The notes beneath the pieces are model-generated. The model searched no databases. It was given only the letters and a program-made list of their open reading frames with translations, and was not told the origin of the DNA. The position numbers and the translations under genes are program-made. This document shows positions 1-10,199 of a DNA stretch of 64,000 nt, piece by piece. Within the stretch, counting starts at the first letter, position 1. Each line of letters starts with the position of its first letter. Source of the stretch: Mixophyes australis (Eukaryota; Chordata; Amphibia; Anura; Limnodynastidae); contig JAVHZZ010000006.1 of the NCBI GenBank assembly GCA_036250195.1, forward strand, positions 162,185,224 through 162,249,223. The letters run 5' to 3'.

Positions 1-29
1 AAAGCTATCTCAGGGACACTGGACATATA

Positions 30-1064
30 TTGCAGATCCTTGAAAATATTGAGTGGCGACCAGGATATATAATGCTGACATGCGATGTTTGCTCATTATA
101 TACATTTATTGACCACGAGGCAGGATGTAATCATGTGCAACATATCCTAACTGCAGAAACTGACATCCTGCAAGAACAAATACAGTTTATAATGAAAGCA
201 ATAAGGTTTACACTACACCACAATTACTTTTGGTTCAATAGACTATGAGCAGGTTCGCGGGACTGCGATGGGTGCGAATTTTGCTCCCAGTTATACAAAC
301 CTGTTCATGGCACATTGGGAAAATAACGACATATGGCAGAACAACGCCTATGCCCTGTTCATCCTAGGCTGGTTCCGGTGCATAGATGACGTACTATGTC
401 TATGGACCAGAACCAGGGAAACCCTCCTCGAATTTTTGACATACCTTGACACCAACAATCTCAACTTGAAATTTTCGGCCCAGGTCAGTGAGGAAAGGGT
501 TGATTTTTTTGGATCTGGACATCTCTATTGTGAACAACCAGATCCAGACCAAAACATTCTTGAAACCAGCAGATTGCAATTCATTCATCCCAGCTTCAAG
601 CAACCATTTAAAAATATGGCTTACTAACATTCCAAAGGGGCAATTTACCCGAATCCGACGAAACTGTACTATTCTCTCTCTGGATGATGAACAATCTAAC
701 ATCTTGAAAGAAAAATTCATGGAGAGAGACTATGAGAATAGAACAATAGAGGAAGCCAATGAGGAGGTCAAGAAGATAGATAGAGGAACCCTCCTCGCAC
801 CCAAAAACAACCAGAGAGACACCAATGAACAATATGAATCTACCTTCATCACCAAATATAGTCAGAACCATAGGGAATTAGAGAAAATCATTCAAAAACA
901 CTGGGATGTATTGCTAATGGATGAGACTCAACAAACCTAAAATGATATACAGAAAATCTGATTCCCTCAATACTAAACTTGTAAAATGCTGCATCCCCAT
1001 AGACAGAAAGAGTCAACCAACAACCTGGCTAAATGAAAACAGGACAGGCTTCTACTATTGTACT
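30..1064 (+). pseudogene. PLE reverse transcriptase and linker, frameshifted
   Basis: Reverse transcriptase of a Penelope-like element, which would copy element RNA into DNA at a nick made by its endonuclease. At least three segments in different frames can be read. The first contains palm motif A (MLTCDVCSLYTFI, catalytic Asp kept). The second contains motif B (GTAMGANFAP) and motif C (RCIDDVLCLW, both Asp kept). The third contains the thumb/linker region with GQFTRIRRNC and ends in IYRKSDSLNTKLVKC. Stops and frameshifts lie near 248-256, 490-520 and 935. The 5' end is outside the window. The order A, B, C, RRNC, then a Cys-rich linker is typical of PLEs and unlike LINE or LTR enzymes. Confidence 0.85.
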
Positions 1065-1373
1065 CAGGGGCGGATTGGCCATAGGCACTACCGGGAATTT
1101 TACCGGTAGGCCGATGACCTGAGGCCGCCCGTGTGCCGCCTGACGTTTTTTGTTTTTTTTTAAACAAGGAAGATGGCTGGCCCCTTTCCCCGGGACCAGC
1201 CACCTTCCTTCTAGTGGCCACGGATCTGTCTCTCCCTCCCCCTCTGCGTGGCCTAAGTATCACATGGGACGTGCACCATGTGACAGGTGCCGTCCCATGT
1301 GAGCAGAGCAGAAAGCGGGGCTGGAAGCGGATGACAGGTAAGTGTGAAGTGGGGGCGCTGATAACAGGTGTGG

Positions 1374-2050
1374 GTGGGTGTGTGTGTGTGAAGGGGGGGC
1401 TGATGTCAGTACAGTGTGTGTGTGTGTGTGAAGGGGGGGGCTGATGTCAGTACAGTGTGTGTGAAGAAGGGGGGGGCTGATGTCAGTACAGTGTGTGTGT
1501 GAAGAAGGGGGGGGCTGCTGTCAGTACAGTGTGTGTGAAGAAGGGGGGGCTGATGTTAGTACAGTGTGTGTGAAGGAGGGGCTGATGTCAGTACAGTGTG
1601 TGTGAAGAAGGGGGGGCTGATGTCAGTACAGTGTGTGCTAAGAAGGGGGGGCTGATGTCAGTACAGTGTGTGTGAAGAAGGGGGGGGCTGATGTCAGTAC
1701 AGTGTGTGTGAAGAAGGGGGGGGGGCTGATGTCAGTACAGTGTGTGTGAAGAAGGGGGGGCTGATGTCAGTACAGTGTGTGTGAAGGGGGGGCTGATGTC
1801 AGTACAGTGTGTGTGAAGGGGGGCTGATGTCAGTGTTTTGTGTGTGTGTGTGTGTGAAGGGGTAAATAATGGAAGTACTGTGTATGTGAAGGGGGGGCTG
1901 ATGTCAGTGTTGTGTGTGAGGGGGGGCTGATGTCAGTGTTGTGTGTGTGTAAAGGGGGGGCTGATGTTAGTGTTGTGTGTGTGTGAGGGGGGGCTGATGT
2001 CAGTGTTGTGTGTGTGTGTAGAGGGGGCTGATGTCAGTGCTGTGTGTGAT
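1374..2050 (+). repeat. G-rich minisatellite, about 37-bp unit
   Basis: Roughly 18 imperfect copies of a unit made of (GT)n, GAAGAAGGGGGGG, and CTGATGTCAGTACA. The number of G residues (4-9) and of GT steps changes from copy to copy, as expected from slippage. After about 1820 the variant CAGTGTTGTG replaces CAGTACAGTG, so the array has at least two sub-blocks. It lies entirely inside the hAT element and has no coding role that I can see. Confidence 0.95.
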
Positions 2051-2653
2051 GACAAGGGGGCGTGTGGCAATGTAATATGGGTGTGAGGTAGGTGGTGGCT
2101 AAAAGGTGCTATTTTGTTTGTGGGGTGATGGGGTAATGTAATTTAATAGTGGGGCCTATTAATTTAAAATGGGGTGGTTTGGGGGCTATTAATTGAATGT
2201 GGGGGTGAGTTTGGGGACAATGAGGTCTATTTATTAAATTTGAATATGAATTATTTAATGGCAGGATAGTTGTGAGAAATGGTTATATTTATTAAATGTA
2301 AATGCTATTAATTTATTGCTGGGGCTCTTGGAGGGAGGTTTATTTATTCAATGTGAATGCTAGTATTTTAATGTTGGGGTTGGAGGGAGGCCTTATCATT
2401 ATATGTGAGTTATTTTGATTTAACACCAGAGCTCCTTAGAGTTTTCTAAATTTCATGTACCCATTTTCTTTTCTAGATGGGGCCCCCAGCATTTAAGCAT
2501 CCAGACAATCGGCAAACTGAGCAAGAAACACCAGAAACCACAGGTAGGGAAAGCAGCAAGAACAGGTAAGAGAGAACAGGACAGTCTGCCAACTGTATTT
2601 TTCTATATTGGTAGTTCCTTTGCACCCTGTTATTAAATAAACACAAATATGTA

Positions 2654-3699
2654 CAGTCATGGCCACATTTTTTGAGAATGACACAAGTATTGGTTTTCAC
2701 AAAGTTTTAGACCTTTTTGTCAGATATTGCTATGGTTTACTGAAGTAAAATTACAAGCATTTCACAAGTGTCAATGGCTTTTATTGACCATGTCATTAAC
2801 TTTATGCAAAGAGTCAATATTTGCAGTGTTGACCCTTCTTTTTGAAGACCTCTGCAATTTGCCCTGGCATGCTGTCAATCAACTTCTGGGCCACATACTG
2901 ACTGATGGCCGCCCATTCTTGCCTAATCAATGCTTGAAGTTTGACAGAATTTGTGGGTTTTTGTTTGTCCACCCGCCTCTTGAGGATTGACTACAAGCTC
3001 TCAATGGGATTAAGGTCTGGGGAGTTTCCTGGCCATGGACCCAAAATTTTGATGTTTTGATCCCTGAGCCACTTAGTTATCACTTTTGCCTTATGGTAAG
3101 GTGTCCATCATGCTGGAAAATGCATTAGTCACAACCAAACTGTTCTTGGATGGTTGGGAGAAGTTGCTCTTAGAGGATGTTTTGGTATTATTCTTTATTC
3201 ATGGCTGTGTTCTTAGGCAAAATTGTGAGTGAGCCCACTCCCTTGGCTGAGAAGCACCCCACACATGAATGGTCTCAGGATGCTTTACTGTTGGCATGAC
3301 ACAGGACTGATGGTAGTCCTCACCTTTTCTTCTCTGGACAAGCATTTTTCCAGGTGCCCCAAACAATCTGAAAGGGGATTCATCAGAGAAAATTACTTTA
3401 ACCCCGTCCTCAGCGGTCCATTCCTTGTACATTTTGCAGAATATCATTCTATCCCTGATGTTTTTACTGGAGAGAAGTGGCTTCTTTGCTGGCCTTCTTG
3501 ACATCAGGACTTCCTCCAAAAGTCTTCACCTCACTGTGTGTGCACTCACACCTGCCTGCTGCCAATACTGAGAAAGCTATGCACTGGTGGTGCCTCGATC
3601 CCGCATTCTAGGGTATATGCAAATTGGCATCATAAAAACTGAGACAGCAGACTTTGTGAAAATAATATTTGTGTCATTCTCAAATTTTGGCCATGACTA
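2654..3699 (-). mobile_element. Tc1-type transposon, degenerate, nested in the hAT element
   Basis: Inverted ends read CAGTCATGGCCACATTTTTT at the left and the complement of a close relative at the right (CCATGACTA). They abut TA dinucleotides at 2652-2653 and 3700-3701, which matches Tc1/mariner target duplication. The transposase is on the minus strand. The clearest part is 3199-3519 (106 codons), with a segment typical of Tc1 enzymes (FSDESPFRLFG, carrying one catalytic Asp, followed by HPETIHVWGA). At about 1.05 kb it is shorter than an intact Tc1 element (about 1.6 kb), and the frame is broken on both sides. Confidence 0.88.
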
Positions 3700-4170
3700 T
3701 ATTGTGATGACATTTTCTGTTACTGGTTTACTACTGCTAAATTTAGTTGCTCATATTGTCCTACTTACTATGTATTAGTCAAAGTGTACCCATCACTCGT
3801 ACACAAAGAAGGCAGCCATTATGTGGGTGAACCAATAATCATACCACCCAACTGTCCTGATTTTAGCGGGACAGTCCTGATTTAGGGTTCTGTCCTGCCC
3901 AGGGACATGTTTGTCCCATGGGTGGGAATGTTGGATGAAGGGTGCTATGTAAAGGGGAGTCTAGCACTTTACAGACCTCTGGTGGCATAGTCGACTTTGT
4001 ACTACTCCCGCCTCCTTTTGTGCTTGCCCCGCCTACAGTTGATATGGTCCCGCCCACATGAGGCCACTTCCAGAAATTTTTCCAGGGCCACTTTAAGTTC
4101 CCAATCTGCCCCTGATTGTACTAGATGCCAAGCCTGTGAAGTAACCAAATGAAATGGAACCAAACCCAAA

Positions 4171-4551
4171 ATGGAATTCCATTCTAAATTCACAGGGTAT
4201 TCTCATAGGATTAAGGATAAGATAACATGTGACACCATGGAAGTGGTGTATCTGTTGGAATGTCCATGTGGACAACAATATGTCGGCCGTACGATACGCA
4301 AGCTGCATGTGCGAATATCAGAACATCTACGCAACATTAGGAATGAATCAGAAAGTTATAGTGTGTCCGACCACTTCCACAAACATCATGACAATGACCC
4401 ATCCAAATTCAAAGGGCTCTGCAAGATACAGAAACCTTGGAGAAGGGGGGACTATATTGCACTGATTTCCAAGGAAGAGCCTAGGTGGATCTACAATCTA
4501 CAAAACTTGCCATTGCTTTTCTACCATCATTCACAGTATTGGAGCAATTAG
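4171..4551 (+). pseudogene. PLE GIY-YIG endonuclease domain
   Basis: C-terminal part of the PLE protein. The segment VYLLECPCGQQYVGRTIRKL is the GIY-YIG core with the PLE-specific CPCG, followed by an RISEH helix and the closing PRWIYNLQNL that ends PLE proteins. The frame is open for 126 codons. This domain nicks target DNA to prime reverse transcription. It is separated from its reverse transcriptase by the 3.05 kb hAT insertion, so no full protein can be made. Confidence 0.88.
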
Positions 4552-4560
4552 AACCATAAT

Positions 4561-4780
4561 TGCTCATGAACATATATGCAACTAATATAAGATATACTTT
4601 GTTGCAGCTGAATGTACATTTGGCCTTGTTATATCTGCAACCAATACAGGACTTACCTTGTTGCAGCTGAATATTATACACCTTGCATGTTTCGATATTT
4701 TTCCTCATCATTGCTTTTATTGTTCTGGCCAAAACCTGTTAATGACATATTATGTAATAAAACGTAAAATTTTAGTATTT
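4561..4780. other. Spacer between two tail-to-tail PLE copies
   Basis: AT-rich sequence between the end of the plus-strand PLE and the end of the minus-strand PLE. It holds a short internal duplication: 'gttgcagctgaat' occurs at about 4603 and again at about 4661. I see no gene. Confidence 0.5.
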
Positions 4781-5671
4781 AACCTTTCAACGCTTAACGT
4801 ACATGTTGCCCTGCGCCCAGGTACCTAACCCAATTTTGCATTTATTACGTTTTTTTAAAGGTCTGGAGGTTTTTCCCACATATAAAAAACCACAATTACA
4901 TTGTAAAGCATATATCACATTCTTAGTATTACAAGTTATGAATTGTTGGATATCATAATCTATACTATTGTGAGAAAATTGTGTCATCTTGATATAATCT
5001 GTTTTAATCGTTTTGCATGCTATACAATTTCCACACCGGAAAAAAACTTTACTTTTATTCTTCTCCTTATATATTTTAAGTGGCCCTTTTACTAATTTCT
5101 CTTTGAGGGTTTGAGCTTTTCTATATATAAACTTTGGATTTTGAGGTAGTAAAGAATGCAAAATATTATCCTTGTGCAAAAGACTCCAATGCTTTTTTAG
5201 GATTTTCTCAATATTTTTATAATAACAACTATATTGGGTGATGAAGGCATAATGAAAATGATCTGGTCCCTCTTTTTAAATTATTCTCCTTAGGGGTCAA
5301 TAGGTCAGTTCTTTTTGTCCTTATGACTATCTCTTGCTATTGATAATTCCCCTTCAGAATATCCTTTACATAGGAAATTCCCTTTAATGTCTTCTAATTG
5401 ATCTATCATCACAGACTCTTCTGTACAATTCCTTTTAACTCGTAAAAACTGGCTAAAGGGTACACCCCTCAGCCAGTTTTTCGTGATGTTCGCTACTTCT
5501 CATCAAATATATATTTGACATCTGAGGGTATTTTAAAGATCTTCGTATGTAATTGACCTTGTTCTATATATAAAGTCAAGTCTAAAAAATGTTCTGTTTC
5601 AGAGCTGATATTAAACGTGAACTTGATGTTCTCAGCATTGGAATTAAGGTAAGTACAAAAAAGTTCTAAAG
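4780..5671 (-). mobile_element. Second Penelope-like element, 5'-truncated, minus strand
   Basis: Read on the minus strand from 5671 down: a reverse-transcriptase C-terminal segment (NIKFTFNISSE, HFLDLTLYIEQG), then a degenerate thumb with KRNCTEES near 5430. Next comes a 130-codon frame (5179-4787) with the linker Cys motif CGNCIACK and the GIY-YIG core VIYALQCNCGFLYVGKT. It differs clearly from the first copy (LQCNCG versus LECPCG), so it is a different PLE lineage. Its upstream edge joins an L2 LINE at about 5671. Confidence 0.85.
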
Positions 5672-6665
5672 ATTGTAGCGTCTGTATGAAGAGATAGTGG
5701 TCAACAGTGTTAAATGCAGCAGAGAGATCCAGGAGAATCAGAAGAGAGTAATCACCTTTAGTTTTAACTGTAATCAGATCATTGACAACCTTGGTCAGCG
5801 CAGTTTTTGTGGAGTGTTGAGAGGGAAAGCCTGATTGAAGAAGACCCAATAAGTTGTTTGCAGAAAGGAAACGTGTACGATGAGTATAGGAAATTCTCGC
5901 AAGAAGTTTGGAGGGGCATGGGAGCTGAGAGATGGGGCTGAAATTTGAGAAAGAGTGTGAGTCAGAATTATGTTTTTTTAAAATAGGAGTAATCACTGCA
6001 TGTTTGAATAGTGATGGAAAGATGCCAGTAGAGAGAGATAGATTACAGATTTTAGTTAGAGGTGGAATGAGCACACGAGACAAGGACCTACCAATTTCTA
6101 AGGGTATGGAATCAAGAGAACAGGAGGTAGAGTAGGAAGATAAGAAGAGAGTAGAAACTTCCTCTTCATTTGCAGGATCAAATGAAGAGAGGATGTCAGA
6201 GGATGCTGGGAAGGAATTTAGCTGATTGCTAGTCCAGGGAGATGATACCATTTCAAGTCTGATCTTATCAATCTTGTCCTTGAAATAGGAAGCAAGATCC
6301 TGTGCACTGATGGTAGTCTGAGGGTTTGGAGGGTTTGGGGCGGGAGAAATAAAAAGAGATTTAAATGTGTTAAAAAGGCATTTGGGGTTAGAAGCCTGAG
6401 CATAGATGAGAGATTGAAAGTATGCTTCTTTAGCAGTGTCCAGAGCATTTCTATAGGAGTGGTAGATATCAGTATATGCGCTGAAATAATTAGAGGTACA
6501 AGATTTACGCCAGTGACGTTCAGCTTTACGAGAAAGTTTTTGTAGAGCTTGTGTTACTTTAGTGTTCCACGGTTGACAACGAAGTCTAAGCAGAGTATTT
6601 AGAGTCGCTTGAGCCACTTGATGAACTGCAGTTGCTAGGGTATGGTGAAAATGAGGAACTGCCAT
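5493..6665 (-). pseudogene. Chimeric L2-LINE / PLE reading frame, 390 codons
   Basis: The longest uninterrupted frame in the window. Residues 1 to about 331 come from an L2-type LINE ORF2, the linker between endonuclease and reverse transcriptase: WNTKVTQALQKLSRKAERHW, then [18 protein letters not shown] (RT motif A, with Asn where Asp is usual in AFD). Residues 332 to 390 are PLE reverse transcriptase (TYLNSNAENIKFTFNISSE). The join at about 5671 follows 'LQSLEL'. The L2 copy at 33 kb continues normally past this point. I take it as an accidental open fusion, not a functional protein. Confidence 0.8.
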
Positions 6666-7860
6666 ATCAGGGAAGGAGAATGTAGAAATTGGGTAGAGAA
6701 GGAGAGAGGTGGAAAACTGCAGGTATGAGGAGGCTTGGAAGAGTTTGAAAGCAGGAGATTAAAGAACTGGGAGTGAGTGAGTGAGTTAGTGAGTGACTAA
6801 TAAGGTGATGATCCCAGAGTGGGAAATGAGTGTTAAGGAAATTAGAAACTGAGCATAGTCTAGAGAAAACAAGATGAAGACAGTTACCCATGATGATGGT
6901 GGGGATGTCAGTAGATAAGAGGTGAGGGAGCCATGCAGAGAAATAATCAAGAAATTATTGGTGCGGTTCAAGGGGGCGATAGATCACAGCGATACTCATA
7001 GAGAATGGGTTAAAAATCCTAACAGTATGTGCTTCAAAAGATGTGAACGTGAGTGATGAGACATTTGGTAGAAATGTGAATGTGCACTGTGGGGAGAGAA
7101 GTAGTCCAACCCCACCTGCTTGTCTGCCTCTAGGTCTGGGTGAAATAGAGGCCACCATGTAAAAGGGCTGCAGTTGAGGCAGTGTCTGATTCGGTGGTAA
7201 TCGTCTGTCAATAGAAATTTATAGTGTGCAATGTGGGGACCCCTAAGGTTAAGTATTTAAACACTTAACCCAACATTGACGCTTTAAATTTCTATTGAGA
7301 GATGTCACAATACGTCAGCCTGCAGTGCCAAACACTTCTCCAATCGGAACCACTTGCTGTCAGCATGGTGGTCCCATCGGAGATCTCCAGCATCGGGTTG
7401 AAGGTAAGTCTGTTTCTTTTCCAATCGGTTTTTCATAATTTCGGACTTTCTTTGTAGGCCTTCTCCATGTCGGAGTAGTGGACATTGGTAAAGCATACCC
7501 AACCCGTCTGATTGCGTGACCTATGTTTCTTTTATTGCCAGAAGGTTGAGGTTGTTTGAGAGGAAGAGGTTGTGTATGGAGGTAAGTTACAAACAGGGCG
7601 TGCATTTCAAAGGGCACATTTAAAGGTCTTTGGAAGAGAAGAAAAACAGGTCATGCTTTTGAGGTTTGATGGATTTTTGCAGCGTTCAGATATATGTCTG
7701 TGGGACAAGTGAGGGGGACCTGGATTAGGTGATATATCACCAGCTAATAGAAGCAGGGAGGCAGAAAGATAGGAAATATGAATGTAAGATGTGTATCCTT
7801 TTAGTTTCTGGCGATTGGGTGAGGTTGTTATAACTATTGTATTTAAATAGGACAACAGTT
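5671..7860 (-). mobile_element. L2/CR1-superfamily LINE, 3'-truncated
   Basis: Minus-strand LINE with, in order from 7855 down: a hydrophobic N-terminal block ending LLLLAGDISPNPGP; a region interrupted by foreign sequence (7209-7600); an APE-type endonuclease piece (GGVGLLLS, then AVIYRP, at 7158-6955); a stop-containing linker (6891-6667); and the start of the reverse transcriptase ([13 protein letters not shown]). Everything after motif A is missing and replaced by the minus-strand PLE. The family call rests on the 'AGD-SPNPGP' leader and '[11 protein letters not shown]' motif, both typical of fish and amphibian L2/CR1 ORF2. Confidence 0.85.
7209..7297. repeat. Nested palindrome (MITE-like) inside the L2 element
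   Basis: Outer arms CAATAGAAATTTA (7209-7221) and TAAATTTCTATTG (7285-7297) are exact inverted repeats. Inside lies a second palindrome, GGTTAAGT...ACTTAACC (7247-7270). Sequence from here to about 7600 does not fit the L2 endonuclease, so the palindrome is probably part of a larger insertion whose edges I cannot fix. Immediately downstream is an exact splice-donor consensus (AAGGTAAGT, 7401-7409). Confidence 0.7.
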
Positions 7861-7866
7861 CATGAG

Positions 7867-7893
7867 TCTATCTATCTATCTATCTATCTATCT
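7867..7893 (+). repeat. (TCTA)n microsatellite
   Basis: About seven TCTA repeats, adjoining the 5' end of the minus-strand L2 copy. Confidence 0.95.
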
Positions 7894-7971
7894 GGGACAC
7901 TGTAGCACCCGATGAATACTAGGAAAATGACGAAAGGCCTCATTCATGAAGGAATGCACAGCAAACGTGAT

Positions 7972-8263
7972 GGGCCTGATTCATTAAGGAAAGTAAAGCA
8001 AAAAATAATTTGTAACTTTGAACCTTAGCAAAACATTGTTGTATTGGAGGGGAAGGTAAATTTAAAATGTCAGGACAGAATTATAATTGGAGTAGAGCAT
8101 GTCCTAGATCAACTTTTAATGTCAGTGTGAGAATAAAGCTATCAAGTATTTGTGTCCTACATGAAAAAACAGCCAGTATTTTCCATATGTTCAAAATAAT
8201 AAACTCATTTGCACCCCTTGCAACATGGTTTTGCCAAAGTTCAAGGTTACTTAATGAATCAGA
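7972..8263 (+). repeat. Dispersed MITE-like repeat, family A, copy 1
   Basis: Starts GGGCCTGATTCATTAAGG and ends TTAATGAATCAG, an imperfect terminal inverted repeat. The interior has the family's diagnostic blocks 'ATAAAGCTATCAAGTATTTG' and 'CTACATGAAAAAACAG'. The same blocks occur at 13741-13982 (+) and, reversed, at 39197-39460. It is non-coding and about 290 bp. I cannot define a target duplication with confidence. Confidence 0.8.
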
Positions 8264-8269
8264 ACCAAA

Positions 8270-8400
8270 GTGTTTTTTTCAAATGGTAGACTACCTTTCT
8301 AGATTACTTAGGTATTTGTTTGCTTGGTAATCCCACAGACGTTATTAACAGTAACTGTTCTGCACTATGACATCAATTCTTATCCCTGAGGATGAGAATG
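8270..8400 (+). mobile_element. L1-type LINE ORF2 fragment
   Basis: Plus-strand 120-bp fragment reading (R)YLGICLLGN, the post-RT 'YLGI' motif of L1/Tx1 ORF2. It is the inverse-orientation relative of 12700-12815, sharing 'TCTAGATTACTTAGGTATT' and 'AACAGTAACTGTTCTGCACT' with small differences. Both come from the same LINE family. Confidence 0.65.
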
Positions 8401-9400
8401 TCCGTATTCACCAAGGAGCAGATCTGAAGAAACATCTCTTGTTGAATACGTATTCAAATGTATATGGGCAATACGTTCCCTGATGAATACAGTACTAAGT
8501 CACCTAAGTGACATAAAAATGATGCACGTAGCAGTATGTTATTATTTGTCCCTCTAGCTAATTCACTGGCAGACGTACGGTTGATTATGATATGAATTTA
8601 TATTGCCGAATAACAGTGGAACAGACAGGTGTGCAATTCCTTCCTTGTTCTCATTTTCCTTATTATATACATATTTCATTACATAATTGTCATACTAACC
8701 CTGCATATTAATCATTTGTATCATGCGTTATCACATCAACCTCTATTTTTGCAAGGTGTAATTGCATGATATCCAAAAACCGTATAAAACATATCTCTCC
8801 CTCTATCACATTAATAGATAGTACATTTGCTTATAAGAAATAAAAAACACACATCATTTCTTTTTTTTAGCAAACTAACTTTTTTATAAATAACAAAATA
8901 TAAAATGAACTTTAGTAAAAATTAAAAAATGATATTAACCTTTTTAATTCTTCAATATATTTTATCTTTGATCTTTTTCTGCTTTTTTTCCAAATTTTTA
9001 AAAAATAATATTTGGACAGGGGATTCTTCGCCACCTACCAAAAAAAGAAGACAAAAATTAAAATCATAATCCTAAGACATTTTGTAAACATATCTTGTTC
9101 CCACATTTTTCTAGCTCAGCAGAGTTCAGAGGTGCTATATTAAGAGAAATTATCTGCAAGGTTCATCTTATTCTAAACACAGTACTAGTCAGAGGACTGC
9201 ATTTTGTCGACACATGCAGATATATTGGGGCTGCTTTGCTGTACTGAAGGGCAAACTCTTATTAAGCCCATGAAGTCAGATACCTGTAGAATAGTACTAG
9301 GCAGAAGCACTGGCACAAATAAAAAAGGATTTATTAGGCCTACATTTTCATGCTGCAAAACAAAATATTATTATAGTAGATTATTCAAAAAGATATTTAC
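8401..9400. other. AT-rich sequence without recognisable gene
   Basis: I see no coding region or repeat structure here. The stretch 8880-9010 is very AT-rich. Confidence 0.5.
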
Positions 9401-10190
9401 ATTCTTCTGCAGGGGCCTGGGTTATCCCTGCCTTCATTGTCTCCTACATCCCGGTTGCCACTTGGCTATCCTCCAGGGGAACCACCACTTGGCTCTCCTC
9501 CGGGGAACCTCCACTTGGCTCTCTTATGATGGTACCACTGATTCTGCAACCTTGGGGTGGAAGGAATTGGTGGTGGGCTGGGGAAAGGGATTGGAGCGTA
9601 AGTGGGGAAGTGGATTGGTTGGGGATTTGGGAAAGGGCTGTCTCCTTCTAAGTCTCATCCTGGCCCTCATCATGGGCCTCATCATGACCCTCATCATGAG
9701 CTTCATCTATGGCCTCCTCATGGTCCTCTTCATGCTGATGGCAGCTACTGATTCTTAATAGGCTACGGTGAAGGCATTCTGTTGAAAGAAATATGACACA
9801 TTAGTTTATTTATAAATATTATCTCTGCCTCACACATGCAAAGAGACATCCAGATAAAGATAGGCTGCAATGTTAAATATCCAACACCACACATGGACCA
9901 TCAATGGTTAAATAAACACACCTCTACACCACTTTCATAAGGACCTGGAAGGTTTATATTAGTCACATGCTGATTCTGAAACATCACTATTACATTTCAG
10001 GCTTTGTACTTTGTCCAATGAAGGTTATTACAAGCCATATTTCTTTGTATTGAACAGGATATAACACTAATTTTATCTTGAAAAAAAAATTTGTGAACTT
10101 TCGCCTAGCAATTTCACCCCTCGATTGGAGAGGTGGCCTGTCGTCCTCCAGATTCCGGGCCTCCGCTTGGCTACATGTGAGAAAGATTGA
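9400..10190 (-). pseudogene. Degenerate acidic, Pro/Ser-rich reading frame, unrecognised
   Basis: On the minus strand, 9755 down to about 9400 reads as one coherent low-complexity protein: an acidic block (HEEDHEEAIDEAHDEGHDEA), then a Ser/Pro/Gln linker, then EPSGGSPEESQVVVPLE, with two in-frame TAG stops. A second piece, about 10190-10085, reads AEARNLEDDRPPL and then RGEIARRKF. The pieces may be exons or fragments of one decayed gene, for example an accessory DNA-binding protein of a transposon such as Harbinger; that is speculation. The 184-codon plus-strand frame over the same bases (9204-9758) looks like its antisense shadow. Confidence 0.3.
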
Positions 10191-10199
10191 TGGAAAAAC

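Larger units (their letters stand above)
1065..4114. mobile_element. Non-autonomous hAT-type DNA transposon, 3050 bp
   Basis: Both edges are defined by sequence. The ends are imperfect inverted repeats, CAGGGGCGGATTGG at 1065 and the complement of CAGGGGCAGATTGGG at 4114. They are flanked by an exact 8-bp duplication ATTGTACT at 1057-1064 and 4115-4122; 8 bp is the hAT hallmark. No hAT transposase frame is visible. The interior holds a G-rich minisatellite (1374-2050), AT-rich spacer with repeated 'tatttatt' blocks (2080-2460), and a Tc1 copy (2654-3699). The insertion lies inside the coding region of a PLE. Confidence 0.9.
1..4560 (+). mobile_element. Penelope-like retroelement (PLE), split by a hAT insertion
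   Basis: The element runs off the left edge of the window, continues to 1064, is interrupted at 1065-4114, and resumes at 4115. The left part encodes the reverse transcriptase and linker and the right part the GIY-YIG endonuclease. Removing the insert and one copy of the 8-bp duplication ATTGTACT brings the conserved linker Cys motif (tyrosines and Cys before the break, RCQAC after it) back into register. The same motif is intact in the PLE copy near 52.85 kb. The coding sequence has several frameshifts, so the copy is dead. Its right limit near 4560 is set only by the end of recognisable coding sequence. Confidence 0.85.

Noticed and set aside
7403..7460. A real 58-bp intron (GTAAGT ... TTTGTAG)
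   Set aside because: Lies in transposon-derived sequence with no coding frame on the plus strand; too short for a typical vertebrate intron. Kept only as part of the splice-donor observation.
9204..9758. 184-codon plus-strand open frame
   Set aside because: The protein reads as low-complexity and hydrophobic-repeat sequence caused by the antisense of an acidic coding-like region on the minus strand; no family resemblance.
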